Below the pieces are notes generated by a model. The model did no database searches. It saw only the letters and a list, made by a program, of their open reading frames with translations, and was not told the origin of the DNA. This document shows, piece after piece, positions 11,116 through 22,900 of a stretch of 64,000 bases of DNA (position 1 is the first letter of the stretch; each line of letters opens with the position of its first letter). This stretch comes from Ciona savignyi. Lineage: Eukaryota; Chordata; Ascidiacea; Phlebobranchia; Cionidae. Position numbers and translations under genes: made by a program. The stretch spans positions 169,773-233,772 of the forward strand of contig CH003422.1 in the NCBI GenBank assembly GCA_000149265.1. The letters are read 5' to 3'.

Positions 11116-12731
11116 GGACTAACTCGACTTGCAGTTTATAACCAATATATTTTTAATTTCTTTAAAATTGCTCATACCAATTATACCATGTACATATGTT
11201 ACCCAATGTTATGTTGCTCTGCTAGAACTCGGCCTACTAGGATTGAACTCACAGTTGGGTTATCATAGAAGCGGTTCATAAATAAAATGAAGCCCGAATT
11301 TAAATCCCAGTTGGCATTCGAAGATATCAGCCAGATAGAAGACAACTACAGCATACCATCATGTGCAATCAAAACCATGCATCTCCTTAAACTCAGATGA
11401 AACATACAAGGTGATGCAACATTGAACAATAAGTAGTTTGGAATGACATTTAGAATGATACAGAATGAAATCCGCACCTGTTCAAGGAAGTTAACAAGGT
11501 ATATTCACCCTAAAGATTTATTTTTGAGAGGGAAAATACCAGAAATGATACAAATCTTTTACTTGATTTTATTGGTAATGCAGAATTAAACTCTGGTAGT
11601 TTCATTCGCATCAAACATAATTCAACCCGAAATATACATTAATCCACCATTAATGACTCTATCAAAATATTCAACCATCTTAAGTCTTGGGTTATTTTTA
11701 TCATATTTAGCTTTGGCAGGAATAAAGTTGTGTCTAAATCTTTGGGATTCTGGAGATCATATAAAAAAGACCAATCATTTTCTTCGGCTACTTAATCAGA
11801 AAATAATAACCTATATGTAATGCAGACCATGAACAACTACAAACACCATGGACCATAACAATGAAAAAAGAACTACAACTGATGATGACAATTTGTTGTG
11901 TAAAAACGTGGTATAAATTGAATCTTAGAAATTTGCATTATTTACGTCCCAATCACAAACACCAAATTAGTATGTAAAACCGTTGCTGTGTATCATATAA
12001 CTCACTGGCATTAACCAGGTTTAATATAATAAAAATTAATCTTACATTGTTTGACAAACACTAATGTTTCTCCAATAAATAAAATTTAGTATCCTATCCT
12101 ATACATAGCAAGTAGTATTTCCCAGCTCCTATACTCCAGCACACAGGAGTGAAATACAAGTGGAGAAACCGTAGACACCAGAATATTTTGTCTAGTTGTT
12201 TGGTGCTTAACATTTAAATGATTTTAAAATTACTGCCTTATGTAATTTTTACTAATTAAATCATTGAGTGATCTTAAAAAAATTAAATCATTTAATAAAA
12301 TCATTGTTTTTATTTTAAAATTACTGCCTAATACTTGATTTGGAACTTGTGTATCCTGTTGTAGTCAATTTTATCGGTGTTAATGAAACGAAGCTTCACT
12401 AAATTGTAGCGCATTCTTTTTATAATTTTTTGTTCACTAATAAAATAATAGTATTTATCATACTACTTATAGTAAGTAGCAACAACAAGAATAGTTTATA
12501 TACACCTTATCCATAAAATCAAATTGAGAATGAGGGAAACTGCACACCAGAATGAAGATCGGGGGATGAGAGTAGGTTTTTAACATGGGGTTGATATTAA
12601 AGCAGGGTTAATTTTTTTCCCATAGTTATAGTGAGCAGTTTCCCTCCCTTTGGCATGGCCCTAATCTTATAATTCCTCTAAATATCTATATCTAAGTTTT
12701 TTAAATCAAGTTTAATACTGTGGTTGCCAAA
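11116..12731. other. Gene-free AT-rich intergenic DNA
   Basis: No convincing exon, RNA gene or repeat family was recognised between the SINE and the 3' end of RPL14. There are only A/T-rich stretches and a short local repeat of AAATCATT-type words around 12215-12310. Confidence 0.5.
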
Positions 12732-12737
12732 TTTATT
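12732..12737 (-). terminator. Polyadenylation signal of RPL14
   Basis: TTTATT on the plus strand is AATAAA on the minus strand, only about 10 nt beyond the RPL14 stop codon. A very short 3' UTR suits a highly expressed ribosomal protein gene. Confidence 0.65.
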
Positions 12738-12747
12738 ACCAAAACAA

Positions 12748-13161
12748 TTATTGCGATTTGGCGCTGGTTTTGAGTCGCTTGACTTCAGCAGCAATGATTT
12801 TGCTTCGCTTTTGTTTGATCTTCATCAACTTGAATCGATCATAGTCGGTTAATGCCGCTCTTCTCGCTTTTGATTGAATTTTTTTCGCCCACGTAGATTC
12901 CTTCCATTGCTCGTTGATAGTTGCTTTCTCCCAAGCCTTTGCAACAATGCTGGCGCGAGATCCAAAAGGAATTTGAATCTTAAACTTGGTGATTTGAATT
13001 TGTTTCAAGTTAATGACACATCGAGGCACCTTACTGCACGGGCCGTTAACAAGAAGCCTGTTTTGGTCAACCACGTTAACTACAGCGGCTAATTTTCCTG
13101 CGTGGGGGCCTAGGTTGATGTATACAACCGTACCAATCTCAATAAACTTCTTGTAAACCAT
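12748..13161 (-). CDS. RPL14: Large ribosomal subunit protein eL14 (RPL14), uninterrupted coding sequence
   Basis: This encodes a component of the 60S ribosomal subunit. The 137-residue product begins MVYKKFIEIG and shows the KOW-type N-terminal region with GPHAGKLAAVVNVVDQNR and LVNGPCSKVPR, then the family region WAKKIQSKARRAALTDYDRF and a basic tail. It is shorter than the human protein, which has a long Ala/Lys-rich extension. I start at Met 13159-13161 because that aligns with other eL14 proteins. An open frame continues 16 codons upstream to 13209, but a good 3' splice site (minus strand TTTTTCAG, ending at 13178) sits just 16 nt before the ATG, so the upstream codons are intron or outron. 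The coding region has no intron, unlike vertebrate RPL14. A 5' UTR exon or a spliced leader must supply the mRNA 5' end. Confidence 0.95.
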   Translation of the reverse strand: MVYKKFIEIGTVVYINLGPHAGKLAAVVNVVDQNRLLVNGPCSKVPRCVINLKQIQITKFKIQIPFGSRASIVAKAWEKATINEQWKESTWAKKIQSKARRAALTDYDRFKLMKIKQKRSKIIAAEVKRLKTSAKSQ

Positions 13162-13177
13162 CTTGTTTCGGATTCCG

Positions 13178-13180
13178 CTG
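13178..13180 (-). promoter_or_regulatory. 3' splice site just before the RPL14 start codon
   Basis: On the minus strand CGTTCTTTTTCAG is a pyrimidine-rich acceptor ending 16 nt upstream of the ATG. It could join a 5' UTR exon not visible here, or accept a tunicate spliced leader. The sequence alone does not decide. Confidence 0.6.
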
Positions 13181-14754
13181 AAAAAGAACGAAAATTCGTT
13201 CCGCTTCACTCATTTGCATGGTCATCTATTTTCACTGCAATTCATGGACCATAGACTTAAGATATTTATATTGGGGAAGTTTAAAGGCGACACTTTTAAA
13301 ACAAATATGATAATTTTTAAGAATGTTAACTTATTCGAGACATGCACAAATTAGTTTAGTTTACTTCTTTTTTGCCCCAGTATTTAAAAATGGCAAACGA
13401 AGAAAATCACGACACAGGAACATTAAAATACGGCAAAACAAACAAGTTCGTTAAAACACGTCGTTTAATAAATAGGATATAATTTAATAAATATAGCGGA
13501 AGCGGGCGCCAAACCTTGTCGAAAAAATTAATATTAAGCAAACAAAATTTAAGTGTCCTGCGAAGGTTTCGAATCTGCAACCCTGTGGCTGAACGGGGAC
13601 AAACTATCTATTTGTTAGGACTTGGGTTGGCCGAATGTGCTTGCAGGCACATATAGCGTACAGGTTAATGTGTGGTTTAAAAAATAGTGGGTGGTTGACA
13701 CCTGTTTAAAACCCTATAATTTTAGTTCTGGTTTGTTATATATTAACTTGGTAGATCTCATGCACACAGACAAATTTGTTTTTGTACAATGTACGATTCA
13801 ATGTTAAAGAAAAATACTGGCACGGGAAATGAGTTTTAAAATTAATTAAAAAAGGATTTTACAGACTGAATAAATGACGACGTGATAAACATGCAAGAGT
13901 TGGGATTTAAAAACATTACAACTCCTGATGATTCGCGCGAACTTCGTAACCACACAGATAAGACGCAGTGGTTAATGGTATGGTACAGATTTTTCTTTAC
14001 GTTAGAATGTTTCGCAATGGCGCACTTCCCATTCCGATATATTCACAACAATTTTATATTTTTGATATCATTTAGTTTCACCCGAGTTCGCGAAAACGTC
14101 TAGATGCTCCAACCGAAGTTTCGTGTTTTAGTCGTCTTGGACTATCCCAGTCTGTAGTCGCTAAATTCATTTGGGAATGCGTTGATACATTATCTGTACT
14201 CTGTCGGGCTCCTTGTAGACGGGCAACGCTAAAGAGAGGGAAGGAGGGAAACTGCTCACCAAAACTATGGAAATTAATTTTGATCCTTCTCTAAACACTA
14301 ACCTCAACCCCAGAACTAACACTAACCCCATATTTAAAACTAACTTTAATGCCCTAATATTTATTTTAGTGTGTAGTCTCCCGTTTTCCTTCTTTTTAGT
14401 GTTCCCCGTTGTAGACTACAAATGATTAAAAAACTATTTCATTTAACATGCAAAGCACATTTATTACTGCAGTTTATGGATGGATGTGTTCTATGATAGA
14501 TCGCGAATTCACGTTGAACGATTATACAACTCTGATACCTCGCACCAACGATTTAGTTGAAAAGATGTATTTTGTATTGTAAAGAATAAAACATTGTTGC
14601 TGTTTTATACCAACCCATTAATCCGCATAAAACACTTAAGGCATTCCTTATGACATAGTACTAACGTTCCAGTAGAAAGTGAATGTGAAACCTATAATAT
14701 CGTGTCATTATGTAGTTTTGGAATAATGTCCTTTAACACATCACAATAAATTTC
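13181..14754. other. Intergenic DNA between RPL14 and FEN1; no gene recognised
   Basis: The RPL14 promoter should lie at the left side. A 73-codon open frame at 13882-14103 has no recognisable domain and no splice support, so I do not call it. A weak SINE-head-like stretch around 13565-13620 may be a relic. Confidence 0.45.
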
Positions 14755-15020
14755 CGACCGTTTAGCTTGGTGGATTAGTGTGTTGCCTTTCAGGTAAAGG
14801 GACCATGTGCGAAAAAGGTCGCTAGCTAGTCAGTTCTTGGCAAGGCACTTAATGGACATGGCCTGAACCCAGTGGAACAACTTAAAGGAACGTATAAACC
14901 ATACACAACATGTTGCAAGAGCTCCGGTAAGCCGATTGGTGGGCGCAAGGTGATATGACCTTTGCCCATAGGTTAACACACTTTCGCGTTTCCCTTTCAC
15001 GGGTAAAAACATGAATATCA
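14755..15020 (+). repeat. Main-family SINE upstream of FEN1
   Basis: The head starts around GACCGTTTAGCTTGGTGG and continues to GGTCGCTAGCTAGTCAG, CTTGGCAAGGCACTTAATGG, TGGTGGGCGCAAGGTGAT and CACGGGTAAAAACATGAAT. The element ends only about 60 bp before the FEN1 start codon, so it must lie in or very near the promoter or 5' UTR. Confidence 0.75.
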
Positions 15021-15078
15021 TATTTGATTTATCGGTTAGATTGTAGTTTTTACCGCATATAAATTAAAAAGTGTTGCC

Positions 15079-16218
15079 ATGGGAATTCTTGGATTATCAA
15101 AACTGATTTGTGATAAAGCTCCATCAGCTGTGAAAGAAAATGAGATCAAGAATTATTTTGGTCGCAAAGTTGCAATTGATGCTTCAATGGCTGTCTATCA
15201 ATTTTTGATTGCAATTCGACAAGATGGAAACCAGTTGACCAACGATGAAGGAGAGGTAACTAGCCACATTGCTGGACTCTTTTACCGCACGATCCGTTTA
15301 CTTGGCAATGGCATCAAACCTGTGTTTGTGTTTGATGGGAAACCCCCACAGATGAAGTCTGGGGAGCTGGCAAAACGTGCAGAAAGGCGAGAACAAGCAG
15401 AAAAGGAGTTGGCCAAGGCGCAAGAGAGTGGGGATACTGCTGATGTTGATAAATATTCAAGGCGCCTGGTTAAAGTTACATCAGCTCACATGAGCGACTG
15501 CAAGCGTTTGCTACGTCTGATGGGCATTCCTGTGGTGGAAGCGCCAACTGAAGCAGAAGCTCAGTGTGCTTCTCTCGTCAAAGCTGGCAAAGTGTATGCT
15601 ACGGCAACAGAGGACATGGATGCTCTCACATTCCAATCAACTCGACTTCTCAGACATCTTACGTTCAGTGAGGCACGGAAGATGCCGATACAGGAGTTCA
15701 TGTTTGAGCGAGTGTTGGAGGAGATGGAAATGACAAGAGATCAGTTTGTTGATCTTTGCATCTTACTAGGTTGTGATTATTGTGAGCATATTCGGGGAAT
15801 AGGGCCCAAACGAGCATATGACCTCATCAAACAACACCAGAGTATCGATGAAATATTAAAGAATATTGATTTGAAGAAATATACGGTTCCTGATGGCTGG
15901 GTTTACCAAGAAGCCCGCCAGCTCTTTTTGGAACCAGATGTGTCTGCAGCAGAGGATGTGGAGTTGAAATGGACAGATCCGGATGAAGAAGGCATCATCA
16001 AATTCATGGTAGAGGAAAAGGGGTTTAACGAGGATAGAATCCGTAGTGGAATCAAAAAGATCACACAGAGTCGTCACAAGAGCACGCAAGGAAGATTGGA
16101 TGACTTCTTTAAGGTTCTTCCATCCACTCCAAAGACAAAGAAAAGGAAATCAGATACCAAGATCAAATCGGAGAAAAAAAGGATAAAATCTTCCAATTCT
16201 TCGTTTAAAAAGCGCTGA
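15079..16218 (+). CDS. FEN1: Flap endonuclease 1 (FEN1), single exon
   Basis: This is the structure-specific 5' nuclease that removes 5' flaps in Okazaki fragment maturation and long-patch base excision repair, in the nucleus with PCNA. The product has 379 residues (human 380) and aligns end to end. It starts with Met-Gly-Ile, whose processed N-terminus contacts DNA in the family. The XPG N domain carries Asp34 (VAIDAS) and the acidic VFVFDGKPP motif. The XPG I domain has [10 protein letters not shown] and [23 protein letters not shown] holds the conserved Asp, and the helix-hairpin-helix is [12 protein letters not shown]. The PCNA-interacting box QGRLDDFF is at residues 337-344, followed by a Lys-rich nuclear tail. 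All seven metal-binding acidic positions appear to be present. The coding sequence is intronless, as in vertebrates. A SINE ends about 60 bp upstream. Confidence 0.98.
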   Translation: MGILGLSKLICDKAPSAVKENEIKNYFGRKVAIDASMAVYQFLIAIRQDGNQLTNDEGEVTSHIAGLFYRTIRLLGNGIKPVFVFDGKPPQMKSGELAKRAERREQAEKELAKAQESGDTADVDKYSRRLVKVTSAHMSDCKRLLRLMGIPVVEAPTEAEAQCASLVKAGKVYATATEDMDALTFQSTRLLRHLTFSEARKMPIQEFMFERVLEEMEMTRDQFVDLCILLGCDYCEHIRGIGPKRAYDLIKQHQSIDEILKNIDLKKYTVPDGWVYQEARQLFLEPDVSAAEDVELKWTDPDEEGIIKFMVEEKGFNEDRIRSGIKKITQSRHKSTQGRLDDFFKVLPSTPKTKKRKSDTKIKSEKKRIKSSNSSFKKR

Positions 16219-16228
16219 TTTCCAGTGA

Positions 16229-16234
16229 ATTAAA
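16229..16234 (+). terminator. Possible FEN1 polyadenylation signal (ATTAAA)
   Basis: ATTAAA lies 10 nt after the FEN1 stop codon. No AATAAA occurs before the next gene, so this variant hexamer is the best nearby candidate. Confidence 0.35.
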
Positions 16235-16479
16235 CAATAACTTGCCCCGCCAATGATTATGACACTTAGTTTCCAGTTGCTATTCTGCAATAATACATAT
16301 TAGTTCAATATAAAACTATCATTGTTGCTGTTACTCAGTGCTTCTTTAAAAACATGTTTCATTTTTTTAACTGCCAACACCCATTTTTAAATACAATCTA
16401 GGTGTAACACATTATTGCTATGTCTTCACTAATCCCAATTTTATGTGATTTAGGTTTAGTATGTACCTGTGGTTATAAT

Positions 16480-19400
16480 ATGGGAACCAAATTTCCTTCA
16501 TTTAGTCCGAAGACCTCTAACCCATTGTGGTTTAACACAGAGGAATTGATCATTGATGAAGCTGAGCTAAGTTATTTGGAGAAGAAATACGCAAAGTGGG
16601 TATGTCAGTTTTAAAAATGGAGATACTGATCAGTGTTTACTATTTGTGAAATATTTAAAACCCATATTTAAAATAATGAAATTGTTTTTTTTTTGCAGTA
16701 TTATATAGTTTTTACGCTCTTATTGGTCTGGTAATGCCTCCTAAAATACCTGACCATTGCTTTCCTAACCCCACCACAGTTGAAAGTAAGGAGTTAAAAC
16801 TAATTATTATTTAAAAAATGTAAGTCAAACTAATAAGTTCCCTGGTTACATTTTTGCTCTTGGCATATCGGATACAAATTATACATGGTTTGGCAGAAAC
16901 TAAAAGGTTTCCAAGTTACCAATTTAAACTAAAAATCCATGGTTTTGAAATTTTGCTATAAAAAACAACACTTATAAAGAAAGAAAAAAATGCTAACATC
17001 TTTAAAATGTTTAACTCGATTAAAACAATTTTTTTCGTTTTACCATTTGGCATACAAAATACGGGGGGGAATTATTGTTTTTTGGAATATGATTAAATGT
17101 ATTACTTTATGCTCTTGACACATTGGCTTACATCTAAAAAAAATTAGACCTTAATAGATATTTGGTTCCTTTCTATGTGGTTGAGTTTATAGGGATTTCT
17201 GAAAAAAACGGTTAAAGATATTTAAAAACCCCATACCCACCATGTAACATATTTCAGGAAACCTCTCAACACTTAACCTCACTTGAGCAGTGGTCAGTCT
17301 GTTTTAACGACCAATAATACCAGGAATAAAATAAACTGATGAGTTAAAGTTTTTCCTAGATGTAAGCTAAGATGAATTATATATGTAGAGGCAAATTTTC
17401 AGAAAATCGCACTGGGAAAACTCTAGCCAGCCCTGAAGTTTTACAAATCTTATAACAGAAAAGAAAAATTTGATTAATGTGCTCATATTTTCGGGCCTTG
17501 CCGAAAGTTTTCCTATCTTGGTATTGTCAAAATGTTTATAACCATGCAAAAGGAGTATTGTTTAATATCGAAGAGTTAGGTAATTTCTCAAGTTTAAAAT
17601 GCATTTACCTACGTATCATATACCTACATACATGCCTTACTTCTACAGCTGTTTGGTCAAGAAATAATATGAAGTATTAAGGAGACTGATTTCTTTCATT
17701 AGAAATTAATTTTTGGGGATTTCCTAGAAAAAGTCTAACGATGCACGTGGAATGCTCATAACTTTTATATACATTCTTAACTTAGAGTTTCAGTTTCTTT
17801 AAATTCCGAAGATATGTACAATAATGCCAAAAATGCTAAAAATCTCTCAGTGCAGGAAAAGCTCCTATTTTATATTTTTTGGGTTGTAAGGAATTTTTTG
17901 TAAAAGGCCAAGCCATACATTCAGCATGGCGCAGAAAAAAAATGAAACAAAAAAAATTGTGTTCCCTTTAATCCGCAGGGCAACAATGACAATCAAAATT
18001 CTGTGTCTTTACAAAATAAAAGGAAAACGCAGTCCTGGTAACAAGAGGAAATAATATGTAATTATATGGTGACTTTATAATGACATTTCCTGATGTGACA
18101 TTCTATTCCTGTTGTAATTTGATGATGTGACTTTAATTGAACAGATTCGAAGTGCTGTCGAGAAAGATAAGGACTACTACTTCATTGGAAAGAAAGCGGA
18201 AACAACAGTAAGTGCTAAGTTTTCATTGTGTGCTCAATAAAACTATATTTAAAAGGTTAAGAAATTTTGTAAAAGTTGCTTTTTGATATTACTGTATTAT
18301 GCGCCAATCAGCCACCAACAATGTAATTGCCCTGGGTTCACACAATGTAAATAAAACCGGTAGAAACCATCAATAAACCTCCCCAGACATCCACGGAGGC
18401 GGAAGTAGAAGGTGAATCGGATGAAAGCGAAAGTGACGAGGCTGGAGATCAATACCATGACTCTCCTGAGGAGCAAATCCCAACCAATCAGGTGACTCTT
18501 GTAACTACTTTGTCTCATCAGGTATTAGTTTGTTAGATTTATTGAATATTTCAAACTGAATTATTTTGTTTAGACTTTTATTTCAAGGATAACAAAAATC
18601 CTATTGTAAGTTGCTACCCAAAATAGTTTTTATTTCCGTAGTAAACTGTGCTAGTACCAGTATTAGTCTACACTGTAAAACATAGTTGAACCCACTATTG
18701 ATTGCCTCATTTCTTTTCTATATTTCATTTTTAATTCAGTGGTATCAACCTTTTTGTCATCTAGTCAACCACATGTTTAATCACCACTTTGTAAAAACAC
18801 AATTGGTATGCTATGCGTTTATGCATGCAGGTTCACTAACCACATTTAGTAGATTTTATACACCAAGTATGTAGTTTGTTTCTGTGAGCTGAAATGGGTG
18901 GGTTATTGGGTTAGAATAGGATAGGATATTCATCTTTATCCCCGTGCATGGGAAAACCAAGGGGGTTAACACACGGGCAATCGTCAGATCACCTCGCGCC
19001 CATCGTCGGGTTACCAGAGCTATTGCAGTGTGTTGTATATGATAGAGACATTCCTTCAATTTGGTAGAACCCATTAATCCGCTGGGATCAGGCAATGTCC
19101 GTAAAGTGCCTTGCCCGAGGACACAACCGACTAGCTAGCGACCAGTTTCGCACCTACAACCTTTTTATTGAAAGGCGACGCACTTAACCGTTAGACCAAC
19201 GGGGCGGTTAACAAACTGATTTGTTATTTGTGTTCTTATACAGTATGATTTCTTGTCAGATTCATGCATATCTGGACCATGTTATCATTCCTTAAAGTTT
19301 AATTCCCATTGTTACAGATTTGTGGTTGAGGGACGTACACGAGTAAACTGTATACATTTTATTGTTTCTTTAAAATTTGATTATATTGTTTGAATTAGTT

Positions 19401-19693
19401 CATAGATATAGACTAACAATAAAATTGGCGCTAAAAATAATAAAACATGGATGTTATTTTTCCTATTTTTGGGTCTATCTCAAATATCTTTACATATATC
19501 AACATTTTATAGCTAATATGCTTAATAGGAGTTGAGTTGTTGTATATTAAAAGTTTACGTGGGTACAGGATTAAGATTCATCAATTTAGATATTTTTTTA
19601 GATTATCTTTCACTATAAATCTAGATTCTGCATCCACAGGTGGACACCAGTGTAGATGATGCCGGTAATACTGATGCAAGATGGAATGTGTGA
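16480..19693 (+). CDS. Unidentified small acidic protein, four exons
   Basis: I do not recognise the product. Exons with consensus sites, all phase 0: first exon ending 16599, then 18145-18207, 18387-18491 and 19640-19693 (TGA). From Met 16480 the protein has about 113 residues; an in-frame ATG at 16420 would give 133, but the extra residues look like translated leader (Cys/Leu-rich). Visible features are a Ser/Pro/Phe N-terminus (GTKFPSFSPKTSNPLWF), an acidic/amphipathic stretch (TEELIIDEAELSYLEKKYAKW), IRSAVEKDKDYYFIGKK, and a disordered Glu/Ser/Asp-rich second half. No membrane segment or enzyme motif is seen. It lies about 260 bp after FEN1 and 230 bp before SNAPC1 on the same strand. Three consecutive in-phase internal exons make a real gene likely. 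The start, and possible missed exons in the 1.5-kb first intron, are uncertain. Confidence 0.6.
18912..19208 (-). repeat. Main-family SINE in the last intron of the unidentified gene
   Basis: This is a nearly complete minus-strand copy: the TATCC tail (GAATAGGATAGGATATTC), GGGCAATCGTCAGATCACC, CCATTAATCCGCTGGGATC, CGACTAGCTAGCGACCAG, and the head ending in CCGTTAGACCAACGGGGCGG. Confidence 0.85.
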
Positions 19694-19922
19694 AGTGTGG
19701 GGATCATTTGTTTCACCTTTGTTATGATGTAACAGACTTTAATTGCACATAATGACATGAACTTTAGTATTGTGATGTCATGTTATGAAGCTTATTGCAA
19801 TTTACCGTGGCACTAGACATGTATTTCTTACTGTGTTATGTAACGTTAAATGTTCATTTTTTTGCTACCGCGTGATGGCAGTATAGAGCACAATCACGAT
19901 GCATTACAGAGCTAGGTTTAGG

Positions 19923-22900
19923 ATGGTTCGGCACAAGAAGAGTCGAATGCTTCGGAGGTTTATCTTCCCAGCCAGTGGGTTGAAGAGTGATGTGGAAGAT
20001 CTGCTGCACAAATTCGTTGAAACAGAAAGCTTGAGGTGGGTTTGGCTATTTGTGTAAAACATACAAACATGGGGCGTGTGGTAAAGTGGGTCAACGGGAT
20101 GGTCATATTAAAGTGTCGGTCGAAAAACCGACGTCGATCTGAACGATTATTTTCATGGCAGGTAGTGAACGAACGATATATCCACGCCTAATGCTACTCC
20201 GTCGAATCGGCCGCAATACAGCCAACCAGCTAGCGGTTTGTTTCCGTCTAACCGTTTGTCGGTTGTCGGTTCGACGTGCCATGTTCGTTCGGCGTTTATC
20301 ATCGGAATTAGAAGAATGCGTTGCATTAAATATGGAGTAGACGGTATAAAACCGGGAATCGGGTGACTTCGTGCCACCGCCCGATTACGACATTACAACG
20401 TAGTACGATAGAGAAATTGTTGCAGATTCTGTTTTGTTAAACCACTGCTCTTGGTCTACGTCATCTAATCGCAGTTTCCACAAACACCATTGATTTGTTA
20501 CGGACAAATTTGGATTTGATTCGACACTTTATCCGTTAACCCAACCAAATCGGTAATCTGACGATGACTTGCATATTAACTCGCGTTTTTTTATTTACAA
20601 ATGTTGTTTAATATCCTATACAATTGCAGTTTTTACGCAATAAACGTGTTTATCGATATTTTGTTTTGGTATTTTATGGTCAATGTTCTCAGATATGAAG
20701 AATTCTCGAAGCTGTGGCGAGCAGCCAACTTTTCCTTGGTGCATGCAGGACGCGCGGGTCTGCGGGAAAAGCGGGAATTCATGGACGAAGCGTTCAAGAT
20801 CGTCCTCAAGTTCACTCTGCCGCCTCATAATTTGCAGGTTTCGTGTGGTGTTCTTAGCCCTGGAAGAAAACTGCGTGATAACGGGGTTTTGTCGAGCTAT
20901 TATACGGTGTGTTTCGTACAGTATAGAGACATCAAGTCTGATGTGGAGCAATCTATAAGATGCTTTGACCTGTGTTATATATGCGAACAGTAAGCGGTTG
21001 ATTTTTACAACAACCACTAGACTGAACGTGCGAGTCATTTCAGTAGATTATAAAAATATCAAACCTTCCGTTATCCCGTCCATCAACTGCTACTATACCT
21101 CAAATACAATGTGTCTCGCAACTGTTTAAGTGTACTCTCAATTGTGGGAATAAATAACCACAAATGAGTATGCCTTTGAAAACCTTTTATTTTTATCGTC
21201 GTCCCGCTTCTTACCCAGTTTCGATACCGCACCCTGCCAGCCAGTGATGCGGCACGCCGCGGTAAGATAGGCCCGAGCGCAGGGATTAGCAACGTCAGGT
21301 CAGTGGCTAGTAAGTATAATGCTGCTTTCAATCCAGCTTTATGTAGCGAGGAATTAGATTGAGCATCTGGCACGACTTATATTAGATATTACAGACATGG
21401 CTTCAGATTTGATTGCATGTTCATGAGTGGCCCTTCAGTTGCCATTAGTGTACTTCATGTTGCAGAGGTTTTTGCTGATTGGATGCGACGCAATACGTCA
21501 TTGTGATTATGACGTCAAAACCGCGATGTTTTGCTAATAAATGTCAATTTCGATCTATGGCATGCGTGTTACACGAACGCGAATATTACGCAACAAACGA
21601 AACTAAACTAAACCCAAACATGGACATGGAAATGAGTGTTTTTATTTTTGCTATTTTTTTGTGCCTCTGAAATGGTGACGTAAGGCCATTATGAGGTCAC
21701 ACGACAAAGTGTGATCCACAGGTGAGAGTGGGAGCGGTGTACACTTTGTATGCTCTCTACCACACCCAGCGACAACAACCGAAGACGAAGGTCCGGATGC
21801 CAATTGCAAGCTGGAAGGATTTGCTGTCTTTACACCAGGAGCTAGCCGCTCAGAAGCATTATGACGCCGATTACGTCATGCGTTCCATTATGACGAAAGA
21901 TCGGATATTCGAATTCGTGGCCTACCCTTCACCATTGTCTATTGGTAATTTTTATTTGTCGTCATTATATTTATTGTCTTTTATTTTATACTCAATGTTC
22001 TGCATTTTTGTCACAAGCAGGTAAGATGACGTAATAACGAAAATGTTTGTTTGTTAACAATTGTGTTGTTCTTTATTTTCATACGCGACACTACCTCATA
22101 CGCTTGTGTGTGTTTAACACTGACGGTGTTCGTACACCTTGCTCAATAATTGGCAATTAGATCTTTGCCAGTTATTCCATAGATTATTCGAGTTGAACTC
22201 GGATTAAATGCAATACAACTACAAATACTGTGATATACTGGTAAATGCAATACAATAACAAATAGTATTGTAATTGCCTTGTTCGCGTACATTATTGTGC
22301 CCCACCAGTATATCACATTTACTACATGCATGCTCGTGTTCCTTCGGTTAAATTAAAGGTTATTTTTTCTGCAATTGCGACTGAAAGTTAAGTAACCATA
22401 GCACAATATTAACTCAGGACAATAGCGCGCTTTTAACGGCGATGTGTTCAGGCGAAACAATGGCGTCAATATATTATCAACCCGCGTCATATTCACCACG
22501 ATTCGGGTTATTCGGCTTACTCGGTGGTTTGGTATCCAATATTTAAATTTAATTTAATAAGTCTTCTACTTGATAAAATATTTCTAAAAAATGTCACGCA
22601 TTAATGACCAATACCGAAACTATATTTTCAAAGCCGTATAATTACAGTTGGTAGTTATAATACCTTTTGCTTACACTGGGCGCATCATATATCTCGTATA
22701 TTGTACTGCGAGGAGGATTAAAATGCCAATAAATGTTAAGTTAGTGTGGATTAAATATTTATATCGTGAGATAGTGGCTGTATAGCATTCCTGTCGTTTA
22801 TGAATCACAAAGACTGCGCACCAGTTTGGTATTTTTACAACCACAATCTATAGGTTCGTTGTGTTGTCCATGACCTATTTAAACCCGATTCAATATGTAT

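Noticed and set aside
13882..14103. 73-residue frame between RPL14 and FEN1
   Set aside because: No recognisable domain, atypical composition and no flanking splice signals that would join it to a gene.
20616..21038. 140-residue minus-strand frame opposite a SNAPC1 exon
   Set aside because: It is a shadow of the coding exon 20693-20837 extended into introns, with no domain and no splice support.
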